64,000 bases of DNA from Harmonia axyridis (lineage: Eukaryota; Arthropoda; Insecta; Coleoptera; Coccinellidae). The stretch is taken from NCBI RefSeq assembly GCF_914767665.1, contig NC_059502.1:28414812-28478811 (forward strand), in the 5' to 3' direction. Each line of letters starts with the position of its first letter. Position 1 is the first letter of the stretch. This document shows positions 1 through 11,724 of the stretch, piece by piece. The position numbers and the translations under genes were made by a program. Below the pieces are notes generated by a model. It searched no databases. It saw nothing but the letters and a program-made list of their open reading frames with translations, and was not told the DNA's origin.

Positions 1-152
1 ACTTAAGTAGAAGTAGAACTAATATTGAAATAATTCTCCTAATAGATAGATATAATAGTCCTAATATAAGATCATTAATTCAACATTGACGTTATAGAAA
101 ATTACAAATTCGGAAACATGAACGAAATACACGCCGTCGTCAGCCATATAAC

Positions 153-1149
153 AGGCCAATTGAAAAGTCCCCGGTCTACCATAGTAAAACACCTTTTTTT
201 GACAATGTTCGATTCAACATAGTTGCTTTCGAGGGCGATACAGCGATTATAGCGATCTTCCAACTTTTCGATACCATTTTAGTAATACGATTTGTCTTTC
301 GCTTCAAAACGGGCCTCAGATTCGGCGATTACTTCTTCATTGGCGCTAAATTTCTTTCCAGCGAGCATTCTTTTGAGACAATTCGAAGCCCAATTCATGC
401 AATTTTGCCATTGTATTCATTGATTTGTGACACGGCCCATTGTCTTGATGAAACAGCACCTTTTTATTCAAATGGGACCGTTTTGAAGAATTTCATCCTT
501 TGAACGATCCAATAACGCTATATTATAATCGCTGTTGATGGTCTGCACCTTTTGGAGATAATCAATGAATAATATACCTTGCGCATCCCAGAATACTGAT
601 GCCATAACCTAGCCAGTTGACTGTTGTGTTTTTCTTCGCTTTGGATTCGATTCATCGTGTGCAGTCCACTCAGCTGACTGTCGATTGGATTCCGGAGTGA
701 AATGATGGAGTTTATTGTACTTAAACAGCTTCAAACATTGCTCAGAATCATTAACACGTTGTTGCTTTTGATCGATTGTGAGCTCTCGCGGCACCCATGA
801 TGTACACGTTCGGATGATATCTTCACAATGTCTGCTATCTCGATCAACTTCACTTTACGATCATTCAAAATTATCTTGTTTAAACCTAGCATACCAATCA
901 ATGATGGTTGATTTCTGGTGTAGAGCCTGGAAACTCTTCATCAAGCCAAAATTCTACTTCAACTGCATTTTGTCCCTTCAAAAAGCAATATAAGCAAAAT
1001 AACAAAAGTAGCAACACTCACAACGCAATATCTCACAAACTAATGGTCGGATTGCTGTCAAATCTTGACACGTATCGTTTGAAGGTTGGTATGGATTTAA
1101 TACTAGCCCCGCCATCTGTGCATCAGACTGGGGACTTTTCAATTGGCCT
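153..1149 (-). mobile_element. mariner-family DNA transposon, deleted copy
   Basis: A roughly 1.0-kb element bounded by 25-bp terminal inverted repeats at 153-177 and 1125-1149 that match at 24 of 25 positions; both begin AGGCCAATTGAAAAGTCCCC. The transposase lies between them on the minus strand. Typical mariners are about 1.3 kb, so several hundred bases are missing. The flanking TA duplication is not clean on either side, as expected for an old insertion. The family is clear from the transposase motifs; the subfamily is not assigned. Confidence 0.93.
190..1000 (-). pseudogene. mariner transposase remnant
   Basis: Mariner transposases are DD34D cut-and-paste enzymes acting on TIRs in the nucleus. 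Reading leftward from about 1000, recognisable pieces in order are a DNA-binding-region fragment (NDRKVKLIEIAD-like, about 870-820), WVPRELTIDQKQQRVNDSEQ (near 790-735), LHHFTPESNRQSAEWTA (near 705-650), MASVFWDAQG with the second catalytic Asp (near 600-570), VLFHQDNGPCHKSMN with the third (near 465-420), and the C-terminal RYNRCIALE block (near 255-225). The segment between FKYNK and LHHFTPE is missing, which removes the first catalytic Asp. Other deletions and frameshifts break the N-terminal half. The copy cannot encode an active enzyme; the TIRs could still be substrates. Confidence 0.92.
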
Positions 1150-2055
1150 AATTGTGGATTGCATTGGCGGCATTGCCCAACTTAAATATTGCAATAATTA
1201 GTGATTTCGTAGATTTTGGGCTTGTTCCCTAATGTCGATTCGAAAAGTAATAGGCAAAGGTTCAAAAATGATTTTCAAACTCGATATATCATGCAGTAAT
1301 TGCTTTTTTTCTCGGTGTAAATTTTTTTTTAATCAGAACCCCCAAATCATATAATAAATAATCGAATCGATTGCAAGTGTAATACGATCATTTTAGTAAA
1401 ACCAATGCAGCAATCCACCAATTCGAGATTTTCCAACGTTTTTGCCACACAATCGAACCGACAAGTTTGAAGTCTCTGAAGCGCAAAATATAACACGGTG
1501 CAATGGTCAAGTAGGCTGCGAATCGATCCGTGAGCTCGGACAACGCCGCTTTAAAATGGTCAGTAATTGCGCTTCGGCGTTGTTGATAATTCTAATTGAA
1601 AGTGATGAATTTCAAAGATAATCGACCATAAGCGCTCTTAATATAGGCTCAATTAAGCGTGAGCCGGTAGCCCGAGGTCTTAGATTCCGATCTACCGATA
1701 AGATTTCATTTGGTCAAGCAGCTAACTGCTAGCTCTGCGAAATAATTGACTGGATAAAATTTCGAACTACTGGAACTCCGATAAAATCAGAAGTCCGCCT
1801 TCAAATTGGCTGAGGAGTGTTGTTCAAGTATCTGGAGAAGTTGCAACAAGCGCGGAACTTGTCTATTCAGAAAGTGGAGGCCAACCTGACCTAAACGAAA
1901 CAGATAAATATTGTATTGCTTCCTTCAGTAGTTATAATCTACAGTGAGCTGAGATTTTATGGGAAGATAGAAAATCCATCAGAAAGCAATGCAAAAGATT
2001 GGGCTCTTCAATATTCGGGTTGAGATCTTACTGAAACCCTTGCCATTGGAAATCC
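1150..2055. other. no gene seen
   Basis: Between the mariner and a LINE remnant. No long frame, tRNA-like structure or clear terminal repeat. A stretch near 1660-1700 has a loosely tRNA-promoter-like look, but no A-box/B-box pair can be supported. Confidence 0.5.
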
Positions 2056-2059
2056 ATAT

Positions 2060-2545
2060 CATTGGGTAGCAGCATTATATACAGGGTCAGGGTGTCCCGC
2101 AACTAGTCCGCAAGTCTTGTGCATCTTCTTCTTCAGGTGCTGTCTTCGTTCCGAAGTTTGGCTATCAACAAAGCTATGCCTATTTTCGATACTGCAGACC
2201 TGAACAATTGGCAGTTGTTGCAATTGTACCATTCTCTCAGGTTCTTCAACCAAGAGTATTCTTCTTCCTATTGACCTTTTGCCCATAATCCACGGACAAT
2301 GAGCTGTAGCAACTGGTATTTATCTCCCTTCATAATATATCCCAGGTATTGCAGTTTGCGCTTTTTAATAGCCAGAACAAATTCTTTCTCTTTCTACATT
2401 CTTCGCAAAATCTCCGCATTCGTTACTCTCTCTGTCCACGATACTCTTAGTATTCTACGGTACATCCACATCTCAAATGCTTCTATCCTTCTGGTATCGA
2501 TCTTCTTCAAAGGAATCCGTAGATCTTGTGATCTAAAAACTGAAA
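2060..2545 (-). pseudogene. non-LTR retrotransposon reverse transcriptase, C-terminal remnant
   Basis: Translation of the minus strand from about 2510 gives RRIEAFEMWMYRRILRVSW, then ERVTNAEILRRM, an in-frame stop, then AIKKRKLQYLGYIMKGDKYQ, LLQLIVRG and, after a frameshift, NLREWYNC. This block order is typical of the region after the reverse-transcriptase core in the insect LINEs usually annotated as endonuclease-reverse transcriptase. The catalytic core, endonuclease and 5' end are absent, and there are at least one stop and one frameshift, so this is a dead, 5'-truncated fragment. The clade within the LINEs is not certain. Confidence 0.85.
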
Positions 2546-3879
2546 ACATTTTAGGTCTGAAGTACACTATTTTTTAGATACAGGGCGATTAAACTGTTTC
2601 TGCGCTAAGAACTTAAACGATCGTGAATAGATGAGGAAAATATTTCAGGTACGTATTGAGAAAATTTGTAGATACCAAACCAGAAAGAACTCAATGTCAA
2701 CGTTTCGTAGGCTTTAGATAAGTGGCATCCTCCTGTTGAAACCATATATCGACGTCTTTGAGAATTATATCATTCAACGGTGGCATAAAAACTTGGTTCA
2801 TCATAGCACGATAAGATTCACCATTTACTGTTACTACATATCTTGACTTGTACTCGAAGAAAAACGATCACACCATACCTCGAAATCACTATTAAGCTCA
2901 ACATCCCAATGTTAAAAGAGGTAAATCAAACTTCTAAAATTATCTCCACAGTATATCAATACAAAGGTAATGAATCATTAAAGGAATAGTTTCCAGAAAT
3001 ATAAAAGCGATAAATTGTTGAACCCATAAACAATGTTTTAGGCGACGATCTTTATTTTCATCCAAGGCTACAACTAGAGGCAATGAATAATACATCAGTC
3101 AGATTCCACAACGTACAAATCGAGAGTTAAATGTGGATCACTACCCGGATTCAAGGTAACACGAATCATAACGAAAGGAAACAAAACAAACATTTTCCTC
3201 TGAATATTCACGAACTCACAGGAAGGTTACGATGGGGTATAATAGCTTGAATAGACGGAAAATTTTGACGTTAGGTTTAAAATGAAGTTGGAATTATTCG
3301 ATACAAGCGGCAAGAAGTGTTTGATAACTGTGGAATATGGAAATAGTTGGTCATGCAGGACAAGCTCCTTGCAGGTTTGGTGCTTGAAGATTGGAAGCTA
3401 ATCAATGTCCTAACCAGGACAAGAGCGTTTGATACACTTTTTAGGAGCCGAATCTTCATGTGGATTCAGCAAATTAATTCATAATGAAGAAGTAAGAAGG
3501 CAACTCATGAATCAGGAGAGGAAAAATCACAAATGTGACCTTGAAAGATTGTATTCTTAACGTAGTACAGTAACTGAAAATTTTATTTGTGAAGACGAGG
3601 AATATTGTACACATATATATTGTAAAACATCTCAGCTGAAACACCCTGGATCCTACTATGATTAGAATTTCTATTTACCACATTTAAAATGAAAAAAGTG
3701 AAAAATATAGCTTCACATATATGTTCACAAAAACAGTGATCCAATGTGGCATACATGCTGTACAGATGTGTCTCGCTGAAGGATATTCCTATAAATCGTC
3801 CAAGTCGTAAATATTCCGTCTATTTCCACCAGTTTTAACAAATTTTCCTCATTATTCCCCTTACGTTCTCCCACACATC
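2546..3879. other. no gene seen
   Basis: AT-rich sequence with only short chance frames. A CACCCTGGAT string near 3640 resembles the CACCCTG end of the MITEs found elsewhere here, but I found no partner terminus. Confidence 0.5.
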
Positions 3880-4400
3880 ATAGTTGGCGTCGTATCACAG
3901 TTCAGCAGACCTCATGCGAAGATAGCCTTGGCGTTTGTGTACGGATGTGTATCGTAGTAGCCCGATAGATAGATATGCCCTTGAGCCCATCTGAGAAGAC
4001 TGGACCCTTTCCAAGTGCGGCTACACGCATGTTGGCTGTTATTGGCACACTGATCTGGCTAATGCACATCTATTAATAGCTCAATGGCAACAAGGCATTC
4101 TTTGTGAGCCGATAACTCGTTATGCAACCGATTCAAGGTCAGAGAAAGTTGATCCACCGTTGCATTCGGTCAATCGGCTGTCTAGTTAGATCAATCCGAC
4201 TAAACACAACTAGTGCTCGTGGTAAGTGGAGAACCTATGGCCGTTTCCATGTGGCTAGACGGGTTCTCGATCAACAGGTGCTAGGCGAACCAATGAGAAA
4301 CTTCCCATTATGCCCCTATCAGATGCCGTCTCCAGGCGGCCTTTTTGGAACTTCCATTTCGGTAATCACAGACTTCCGTTATCTGTTGATGTCTTAGTTC
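3880..4400. other. GC-richer block of unknown origin
   Basis: About 500 bp visibly richer in G+C than its surroundings. The longest plus-strand frame (4122-4397, 91 codons) is not recognisable, and the minus strand is interrupted by stops in every frame. The composition suggests decayed coding sequence, probably of a transposable element, but no motif identifies it. Confidence 0.3.
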
Positions 4401-4847
4401 TTCTTTTTCTTCGGCTAGGTTTTGGCCTGATGCTTTATAATTTATAATTCTGCTTTCAGGAACTCACAGACGACCATTTTTTGTTTCAAGGAATCGAGAA
4501 TTATATGGAAATGATTAGATATTTCTACAAGATACAGTAAGACAACCTGTTGAATTTTTAATGGAGATATGAAAAACGATCTTCACTAAAAAATTTAAAC
4601 TTGAAAAATATTGTTTATATATTTTCTAATCGAATTGCAACTTGAGGCTCAGTTATAGAATAATGCAAGTTCTTGCCTTATTTTTTGATCGTATAGTATG
4701 CAAATTTCTTTCCAGAAAATAATCACAAAGGTTTCTCTACCTTCGGTAGACTCGAAAGCAAAAATTGAACTACACACTAATATCATATTCAATTCTCAAA
4801 CAAATCTTCAGTGAACTCCTGGAAACAGATAAGCAGATCTAGGCTGT

Positions 4848-5326
4848 ATAGGGTGTTCCTAAATTAGGGGTACAAGGGAGTCCCTGGATAATTTTAAGAA
4901 AAAAGTCCTATAAACATGGTCCCGCAAACGCTTTGTTTTCGAGATGAGAGTGTTTATTATGGTTAAACTTTTTTGTGATGATTATACAAGTTTATCGAAT
5001 CTTGTTTAATCTTCGGTACATATTGGGTAAATAAGGACCAAATTACCAATTAAACTACCAGTGGACCAACTAAAAAGTTCTGAAGGAAAGAACTGTTCTC
5101 GAAAAAATGCCAGTAGCCAGTAGATTTGCTTCCAAAATAAGCATATCACATGATGATAACTAATTGGAATATCTATGCCAAATTCAAGTTGAATAGTGAA
5201 GAGAAGGTACTAGGTTACTAGGAGAAAAAGTTTCAACACCATGTATCAAAGTGTTTGTTATTAGGATTTTATTTCTTAAAATGATCTGTCATTTCCGTTT
5301 GTACCTACAATTTAGAAACACCTGTA
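4848..5326 (+). mobile_element. MITE family A, copy 1
   Basis: A 0.48-kb non-autonomous element. The left end reads TAGGGTGTTCCTAAATTAG and the right end, reverse-complemented, reads TACAGGTGTTTCTAAATTG, giving imperfect inverted ends followed on each side by GGTACAA-type sequence. The interior matches 28305-28830 in the opposite orientation over its whole length, including the AACGCTTTGTTTTCGAGAT and GGAATATCTATGCCAAAT blocks. No coding capacity. TA-CAGGGTG-like ends suggest mobilisation by a Tc1/mariner-type transposase (inference). Confidence 0.8.
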
Positions 5327-5394
5327 TGTAGGTATTATTCCTCCTTGTCCAGAAATGAAAAATAAATTCTTACAATCTCTGAAGGAATGATAAT

Positions 5395-5965
5395 AGTATA
5401 TTCTAATACAAGTTGCAGAATGGGCTCCTATTCCAACACGAATGCGAAATTCGAAAGCGAGCGATGAAGGAGCGAGTTTTTGAACGTATGAGTGTTGGAC
5501 TTGCCTTCTGCAAGGAGTATAAGACGATATTTTCTCTATTTCACTCGAGTTTTGTGAAATATTTTCGAAATTCAACAAAAAATTCAGATTATACATTCTA
5601 GACTTTTGTATTGTATCTTGGCAGTTGGTGTGACTGTTACGAAAATTGACAGATTACGGAATATGAATTGGAATCGTATGTTTCGAATATTGAAATAATT
5701 TATAATTACGCATTAAATTCGTGAATTATGCCTGACGAAATCGATTCAACACCAACAGAATTAAGAGAAATTGAGAATGATGTTGAAAATCAGTTCACTA
5801 TATCCAAATTATATTATATTGACAATTGACGTGAGTTGAAATTTGATAGGATAGTCTGTGTTGACAACTACAAACCGAAAAATTAACTGAAAACAATGCT
5901 GTAATGACTAATGAATTCATTACAGCACTGTTTTTAGTAGTGTAATGAACTCATTAAGATACTGA
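5395..5965 (+). repeat. dispersed repeat B, copy 1
   Basis: Starting at AGTATATTCT, this stretch matches 25875-26330 read on the minus strand, with a few indels. Shared blocks include TTGCAGAATGGG, TTCCAACACGAATGCGAAAT, CTTTTGTATTGTATCTTGGC and TTATAATTACGCATT. The small frame 5413-5601 is conserved only as part of the DNA repeat. The right end carries a palindrome with 11-bp arms (TGCTGTAATGA at 5897-5907 and its complement at 5917-5927) and a second TGTAATGAACTCATTA string. No recognised transposase; probably a non-autonomous DNA element. Confidence 0.75.
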
Positions 5966-6648
5966 AATAGAGAAAAGAATTTCTGGCCATAATATTTTCC
6001 GGCATTATGCATTAATCGATAGAAAGTTTCAATAATATATTTAAAAGTAAAATAAAAATTCTGTAATTGTTAATTATAGATTCGGTGAATTGGATAAAGA
6101 AATAATAGTTGAAGAAACACGCCTTTATTTTGAAATATGATGAAATTTTGTTCTTTTAATATGTATTCAGTAAAAACGCGTAACGCAAAATACTCAACAA
6201 AAGTACCCATTCATTGCGTATATTTAGATCAAATAGTAAATAGAGATAACCCACTTGGGCCTATGTCGAAATGCACAATCTGCATCGAATCAGAAATAGA
6301 GAAAACATTCCATAACCACCAGCCAAACACACCGAATTTGGACACCAACGGTCCAAAACGTGAATTGTGTAAATAAAAACGAAACTCAAGCAGGTACATT
6401 ACTCAATCCGATCCCTTCCTCTGCCCGAATTATCAGTCGCTCTCGTAACTCATTTACAAAGGCGCATTTCTGTTTACTGAAATAATTTGGCCATTTAAAT
6501 TTGAAATGACAAAACAGCGAAAGAGAAAGTGTCCCGAAAATTGTGCGCCAGAAATGGTTCTTGGTATTGCGCCACATTAACAACGAGTGAATATACGTGT
6601 TGACGGATAAAGCAAAGCTTATTCGCTTTTTCCTCTCTCTTTGTAACC
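5966..6648. other. no gene seen
   Basis: Spacer between repeat B and MITE C. Frames at 6137-6376 (+) and 6386-6679 (-) have no recognisable motif; the latter runs into the neighbouring MITE. Confidence 0.5.
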
Positions 6649-7225
6649 TCAAAGAAATAAACATAGATAGAGGGAGCATATGTCATTTTCAGTTAACAAT
6701 TTTGTCCCCAACATGAACTATCAAATTTGACATGAAACGCGCAGAAATGAAAATATATCAGTGATACGATATTGAGCTCAATTTGAGAGTTTCTCCACAA
6801 AGAACGCATTTCTTATGTCCCATAGTGAATCATTGTTTCATATCAACTCAAAATATATTGATATGAATACCTAAAGATATCAGAAATTCAGAAAACAAAT
6901 TTCAAGCGCGCCTAACGACGTAAAACAACGGATGACACTAGGAGAGCAAAAGTTGTCTAACCTTAGATTTCAGCAGGCAGATATAGAAAATAACAAATAT
7001 TCTGCATACTATAAATTCGACAATTAGGAAAAATATTGAATTCCAAATATTCAAATTAGCATATTTAATTGCGAACCACTCAAATAAATATATTTCATTC
7101 AATATAAGATACATTCATAATGATGAAGTAAAATTGTGGATTTGAAAATATATCACAATTCGACAACGTTGGGGGACATGTAAAAATTGCGTATACTCTC
7201 TCTATCTATGTGTATTACTCTATAG
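6649..7225 (+). mobile_element. hAT-like MITE family C, copy 1
   Basis: A 577-bp element with inverted ends (AAATAAACATAGATAGAGGG on the left; CTCTATCTATG and TATTACTCTATAG on the right). It is flanked by TTGTAACC (6641-6648) and ATGTAACC (7226-7233), a 7-of-8 match consistent with the 8-bp target duplication of hAT elements. It matches the copies at 18825-19342 and 42849-43423 throughout, including CCCCAACATGAACTATCAAA and CAACGGATGACACTAGGAGA. No coding capacity. Confidence 0.85.
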
Positions 7226-8954
7226 ATGTAACCAACTCTAATTCATATACGCACTTATCGATTAAAAAGTTGTTGTAAATAAATTCAAGTATTACAATTA
7301 TTTTCTTGTCTTCATGAATTGAAATAACATACCATATAAAATATATCGACTGCTTACAAAAATTAAGTTACCACTCGATACTTCAATACTTGCCCCATTT
7401 TTAAAGAAGGAAATAATTCGCGGAATATAGAATATGGTCGATGAAATCAAGAAACAAGCAAAAAAACAATTATAAATTCCCATGAATTTCAAGAGATTCA
7501 ATCTGACCTGATAATTAGCAGATTCTTAGATTGTTCATCATTAAAAAACACTGCAAAGTTTACACTATGTTTTATTATTTAATGCAAAATATTTCAACAT
7601 GTGTAAAAAACATGTAATAAAAAATTAAACCAAAGAATCTAGTAGTAGGATTCAAATCTGGGATAATTGGTTCCAAAATCTCAATAAAAAATCCAAAACT
7701 ATGAGAGTGAAGCTGTAATATTACAATGATTAAATTTGTTGCAGGTTGAAAATCCTAATATGACGTTTTCGGCTTTACAGCAACACACACTTATCTGAAT
7801 TGTGCTTTCAATATTGAATAATAATGGATTAATTCAGTATTTAGGGGTGAGTAAATAATATATGTATATAAACTGAGACGATATTTTATCAAATCGCCGA
7901 GGTCCACGAAAAATCCGATGTTGTACGGGCCCCTTCAATGAATATCTCTCCTCCCCAAAAAATGTACAATTTTGAAAGAATTACCAGGATATAATCATAA
8001 ATTAATTCCATTACGCACTTTCGGAAAAAAAACAGAGGAAAAATAAATTATGAATGAATTTCACACGGTTATGTGGGTTCTTATTACATCAGTGTATTGT
8101 GGAAATATGGGTCGTCGAACATTCGGTAGATTGCTTGAATAACCACATGAAGAATTTGTGCATTGTTACGTAATTTACAGAATTTCGGTAGAAATATAGA
8201 ATGACATTAGAATAATTCTCGTGTAATAAATCAGTTAAAAAAGATATAAATTTGTGCTGTCATTCATCATACCCTCTACGAATGTAGATATGTGGGATCT
8301 GAATTATTTTCATTGCTTACTATCAAGCCAACAAACAGTTTGAAAATTTTCATGAATTTTACGGAATATCGAGTTGTTATCAAAACTAGAACAACTCGAT
8401 TTAAAAAAGTGATATTCGGACTACATTAGGAGAACACGCACTACATGCAACACGAAAATTATTAGGTTTTATTGGGTAATTGGGGTCAGAGGAATTCCAG
8501 CCTCAACATACGATCTTATCCCTTCTGTTAAATACCTAATAAATACAATATTCAACTCGATATACGTTCGTAGTTATTTCGATTCAATGATGTAAGTACT
8601 CTGGTTGACTGTGTTATTATATTAATCAGATTAATGAATCTACTACACTACTCGATACCTTTTCTTTATTTCACTCTCAAATAAAAGAAATTATTTAAAA
8701 ATTTATTATTATGTTTTCTTTATAATAATTTTCTCGATGCTATTACCTTTTTCGCTAATTGGTGTTTATGGTGGTTAGAGGGCAGCACGAATTCAAATGT
8801 AATAATTGGGATTCTTCAGACAATGTAGTTTTCTATTATTGATTGTTTTTACTTTAATGACTCACTTTAACTCGTATTTCTTCCATTGATGTACCATTGT
8901 TGACAATTTTTTTTCAACTGATGCATAAAGGCTTTTACAAAACATTTATGATAA
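7226..8954. other. no gene seen
   Basis: AT-rich sequence without recognisable coding, RNA or repeat structure. The 67-codon minus frame at 7298-7501 has no family resemblance. Confidence 0.5.
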
Positions 8955-9474
8955 CAACAGTATAAGGATCGCTTGATAAAAGTGGCTTATTTCGTCAAAA
9001 ATCTTTGTATTTTCTATGTTTTGTTTTATTGATATTCTATGGTCGAATATCATGGTTATGCATGTTAGGTTTTACTGAAGTTCATTTATAATTGTGTTGT
9101 ACAGCTGATAAGATATTATTTAGAATAGAGAATCGGCTTGTTGTTTCGAATTATAATTTTCTTTCTATTAAATAAAGGCTCGGATCAATGCTCTAAAAGG
9201 ATATTTATTGATTTCATAAAGATATAAAAAAAACAGTAATAATTACCTAAAAGAATCGAAACAACAAGCTGATTCTCTCTTCTGAATAATATCTTATCAG
9301 CTGTACAACACAGTTATAAAAGAACTTCAGTATAACCTAACATGCATAACCATAATTTTCGACCATAGAATATCAATAAAACAAAACACATAAACAAAGA
9401 AAATAATGACAAATTATTTTACAAAGATTTTTGAAGAAATTAGCCATTTTTATATGGCGATCCTTATTCTGTTG
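8955..9474. repeat. foldback (long inverted-repeat) element
   Basis: The left arm 8955-9149 and the right arm 9256-9474 are reverse complements over about 190 bp, separated by a roughly 105-bp loop. Matching blocks include AAGGATCGC, GATATTCTATGGTCGA, TTATGCATGTTAGGTT, AGCTGATAAGATATTATT and TTGTTGTTTCGA with their complements. The right arm has about 24 bp extra (near 9405-9430). No coding sequence. The arms have diverged at several positions, so the structure is not new. Confidence 0.88.
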
Positions 9475-10845
9475 GAACATGTGAGCAAACGCTGTAAAAC
9501 ACTATATTTGTGAGAGAAGCCTCGAGGTAATTGGCAAGAAAACAACGGAAGAATAAACACGTAGTGGTCCTCAAAAATAATACGGAATCGTTCACCTCTA
9601 AAATGGTGTCTAATCCGTATTCCCGATGCATCCTATTCCTTTAGAAACCGGTTCAAATCATCCCACTAGGGCCTCTCTGCTGGAAGAATACGATTCCGCG
9701 AACTGTTTTTGAGTTTAGCCGCCTGACCCAACTGTGTATGTTGAATTTGGCGCTTTGCATTCGGTTGGAATGTTTCTTGCTTGGATCTAGGTTATACCCG
9801 TAGACTTTGATCTATGAGCAGCTGCTACTATTACTTCATAACTTTTTTCAGTTCGACATCATGTGAATATGTATGAGAAGTTTCGTAATTTTTTTTTAAG
9901 GATTTGTCAAGTTTGGAATTTTTAATTTGTTGATTGAACAATTAGGAGAAAACATATGAACTTCTAAGCAAAAAGATTAGCAAGAATTTTCTCACGAATT
10001 GATAACTTCATTCATTTAACATACCTACTAGAGATTTTATGGTGTTGTCCTTGGGTACATGTTAGTTATTCTACTGAAATCGAATGGTATTAGCTGATAC
10101 CGCAATAGTGCCTCTGAGCTTGGCTAATAAACTTTACCATAATTAATAATTTTTTTTTTTCGCCTGAGGTTCTCTCCTCTGACAAAAGATAGTGCCATGT
10201 TGGTGTAAAAGTAGTTACTAATGAATTATAGTATAAGTGGTTTGTAATAAATCTCTTTATTTGTCATAAATTGTTTTTATATCAATCATATGAATACCGG
10301 GGTTATTTTTCAATTCATCACATGGGTATTCAAACTGCCAAATAGAAAGCATATATGAAATCTAATTATGTACTATTAATTGAAGAACTAGACCTTTTTC
10401 AAGGAGTCTCAGATTTTCTGATTCTTGAATGTTATCACAAAATAATACGTCCAAGCAATTCAGAGCAAGTGAATAAGTTCGATCTTCTGAGAAGATCTGC
10501 ATTTATCCTAAGTATGTGGAAGAGTGTCGATAAAAATTTACTGACCTCGATTCAGCTCCATTGAGCTCCCATAACTCAGGTCAACACCAACAACAATCTA
10601 TTCGTTCTGCTGGGTTATTAGAGAAGCAATAATTATGCATATAGTATAGCGTTGCAAGACAATAATTTAAGTAATTATAAATTTTGCAGACGTGCATCTA
10701 CACTCTGCAACGACACACCCAAAAATTGATAAAGTAAAAATGTGCAAGTGTTAAAGCTTTCCATTGGTGGTTCGTCGTAAATATATCTAATATCCGCATT
10801 CCTATTCACAACAGCATCAACTCATCCGTGCTATTTTTCAATACT
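9475..10845. other. no gene seen
   Basis: No motif-bearing frame. The 69-codon plus frame at 10355-10564 is unrecognised and lies in AT-rich sequence. Confidence 0.5.
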
Positions 10846-10849
10846 ACTC

Positions 10850-11610
10850 TTTCAGAGCAAAATCTCCAAAAGACTCTGACACAAGAGATCTCGAAGCCGG
10901 AGCCTCCCAATGTAGTAGTGTATTGTCTCCTCTTGGATATTCAATATAGTCAGCCGACATCCCCAAGTCAGACTGAACTTCTCTAGCCATATACGCAGAT
11001 GACACTGCTATCATGGCTAGGTCAAAAATTTCCGATTGGCAACCAGATACCTCCAAGACGACGTAAGCCGTCTGGAAGAATGGTGCAGTGAATGGGCAAT
11101 CAAAGTGAACCCAGAATGCTGCTCTTCTCTTGTTACAGAGATTAGTCAAACCATTCAACCACGTCCAAATTTACGGACCTGATATCCCCTGAGAATTCCA
11201 AGTAAAATATTTGGGACTCATCTTGGATAAGAAACTCTCTTTCAACCTATCCCGTACAAAAGGATAAAATGGTGCTTGTCAAACATTCTTCGCTGCTCTC
11301 CCGTCGCAGCAACATGTCCATTCTGAACAAACTTATCTTGTATAAAACTATTATCCGTCCCACTATAACTTATGCTTCACCGTGTTGGTGCAGAATAAAT
11401 TTCTCAGGATCGCCTTCAGCACGTCCTGGAGATCCTATCACCGTTGAAGAAATTTCTTCATGAAATTGCTCTAAAAACTCTAGGGAAGTCGATAAAACAC
11501 CCTAACCGGTTAGTCTGAAAATCCCTCGACTACGACGAATCTTCCACCAGATACAAGCGTCCAAAGCTAGCACTTCAAATCGATTCTTTCGATGAAGGAA
11601 TCTATGACTG
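10850..11610 (+). pseudogene. jockey-like LINE reverse transcriptase remnant
   Basis: Non-LTR retrotransposons copy RNA into DNA at a nicked target. Plus-strand translation shows a degraded VLSPL-type block (about 10905-10935), SADIPKSD, then LAIYADDTAIMARS (about 10985-11025) containing the catalytic YADD motif. KYLGLILDKKLSFNL follows near 11205-11245, and SLLSRRSNMSILNKLILYKT plus IIRPTITYASPCW near 11285-11385. This is the C-terminal half of a reverse transcriptase of the jockey type. In-frame stops (for example after YSI and after KSD) and frameshifts show it is dead, and the endonuclease and gag parts are missing. Confidence 0.9.
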
Positions 11611-11724
11611 ATATATTCTAAACAGTAGGTTAGGTTTAGTGAGTAAGAGTCTTACATTGTTCGACTTTTTATGAGGTAGTTCGTCCATAATTCCCCTGTT
11701 TTAACACAAAACAAACAAAAACAC

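Noticed and set aside
1640..1700. tRNA-derived SINE head
   Set aside because: The supposed A and B boxes match poorly and no SINE tail or second copy was seen.
5413..5601. Small protein conserved between 5413-5601 and 26085-26306
   Set aside because: The similarity is explained by DNA repeat B; the frame is interrupted by indels between copies and has no known domain.
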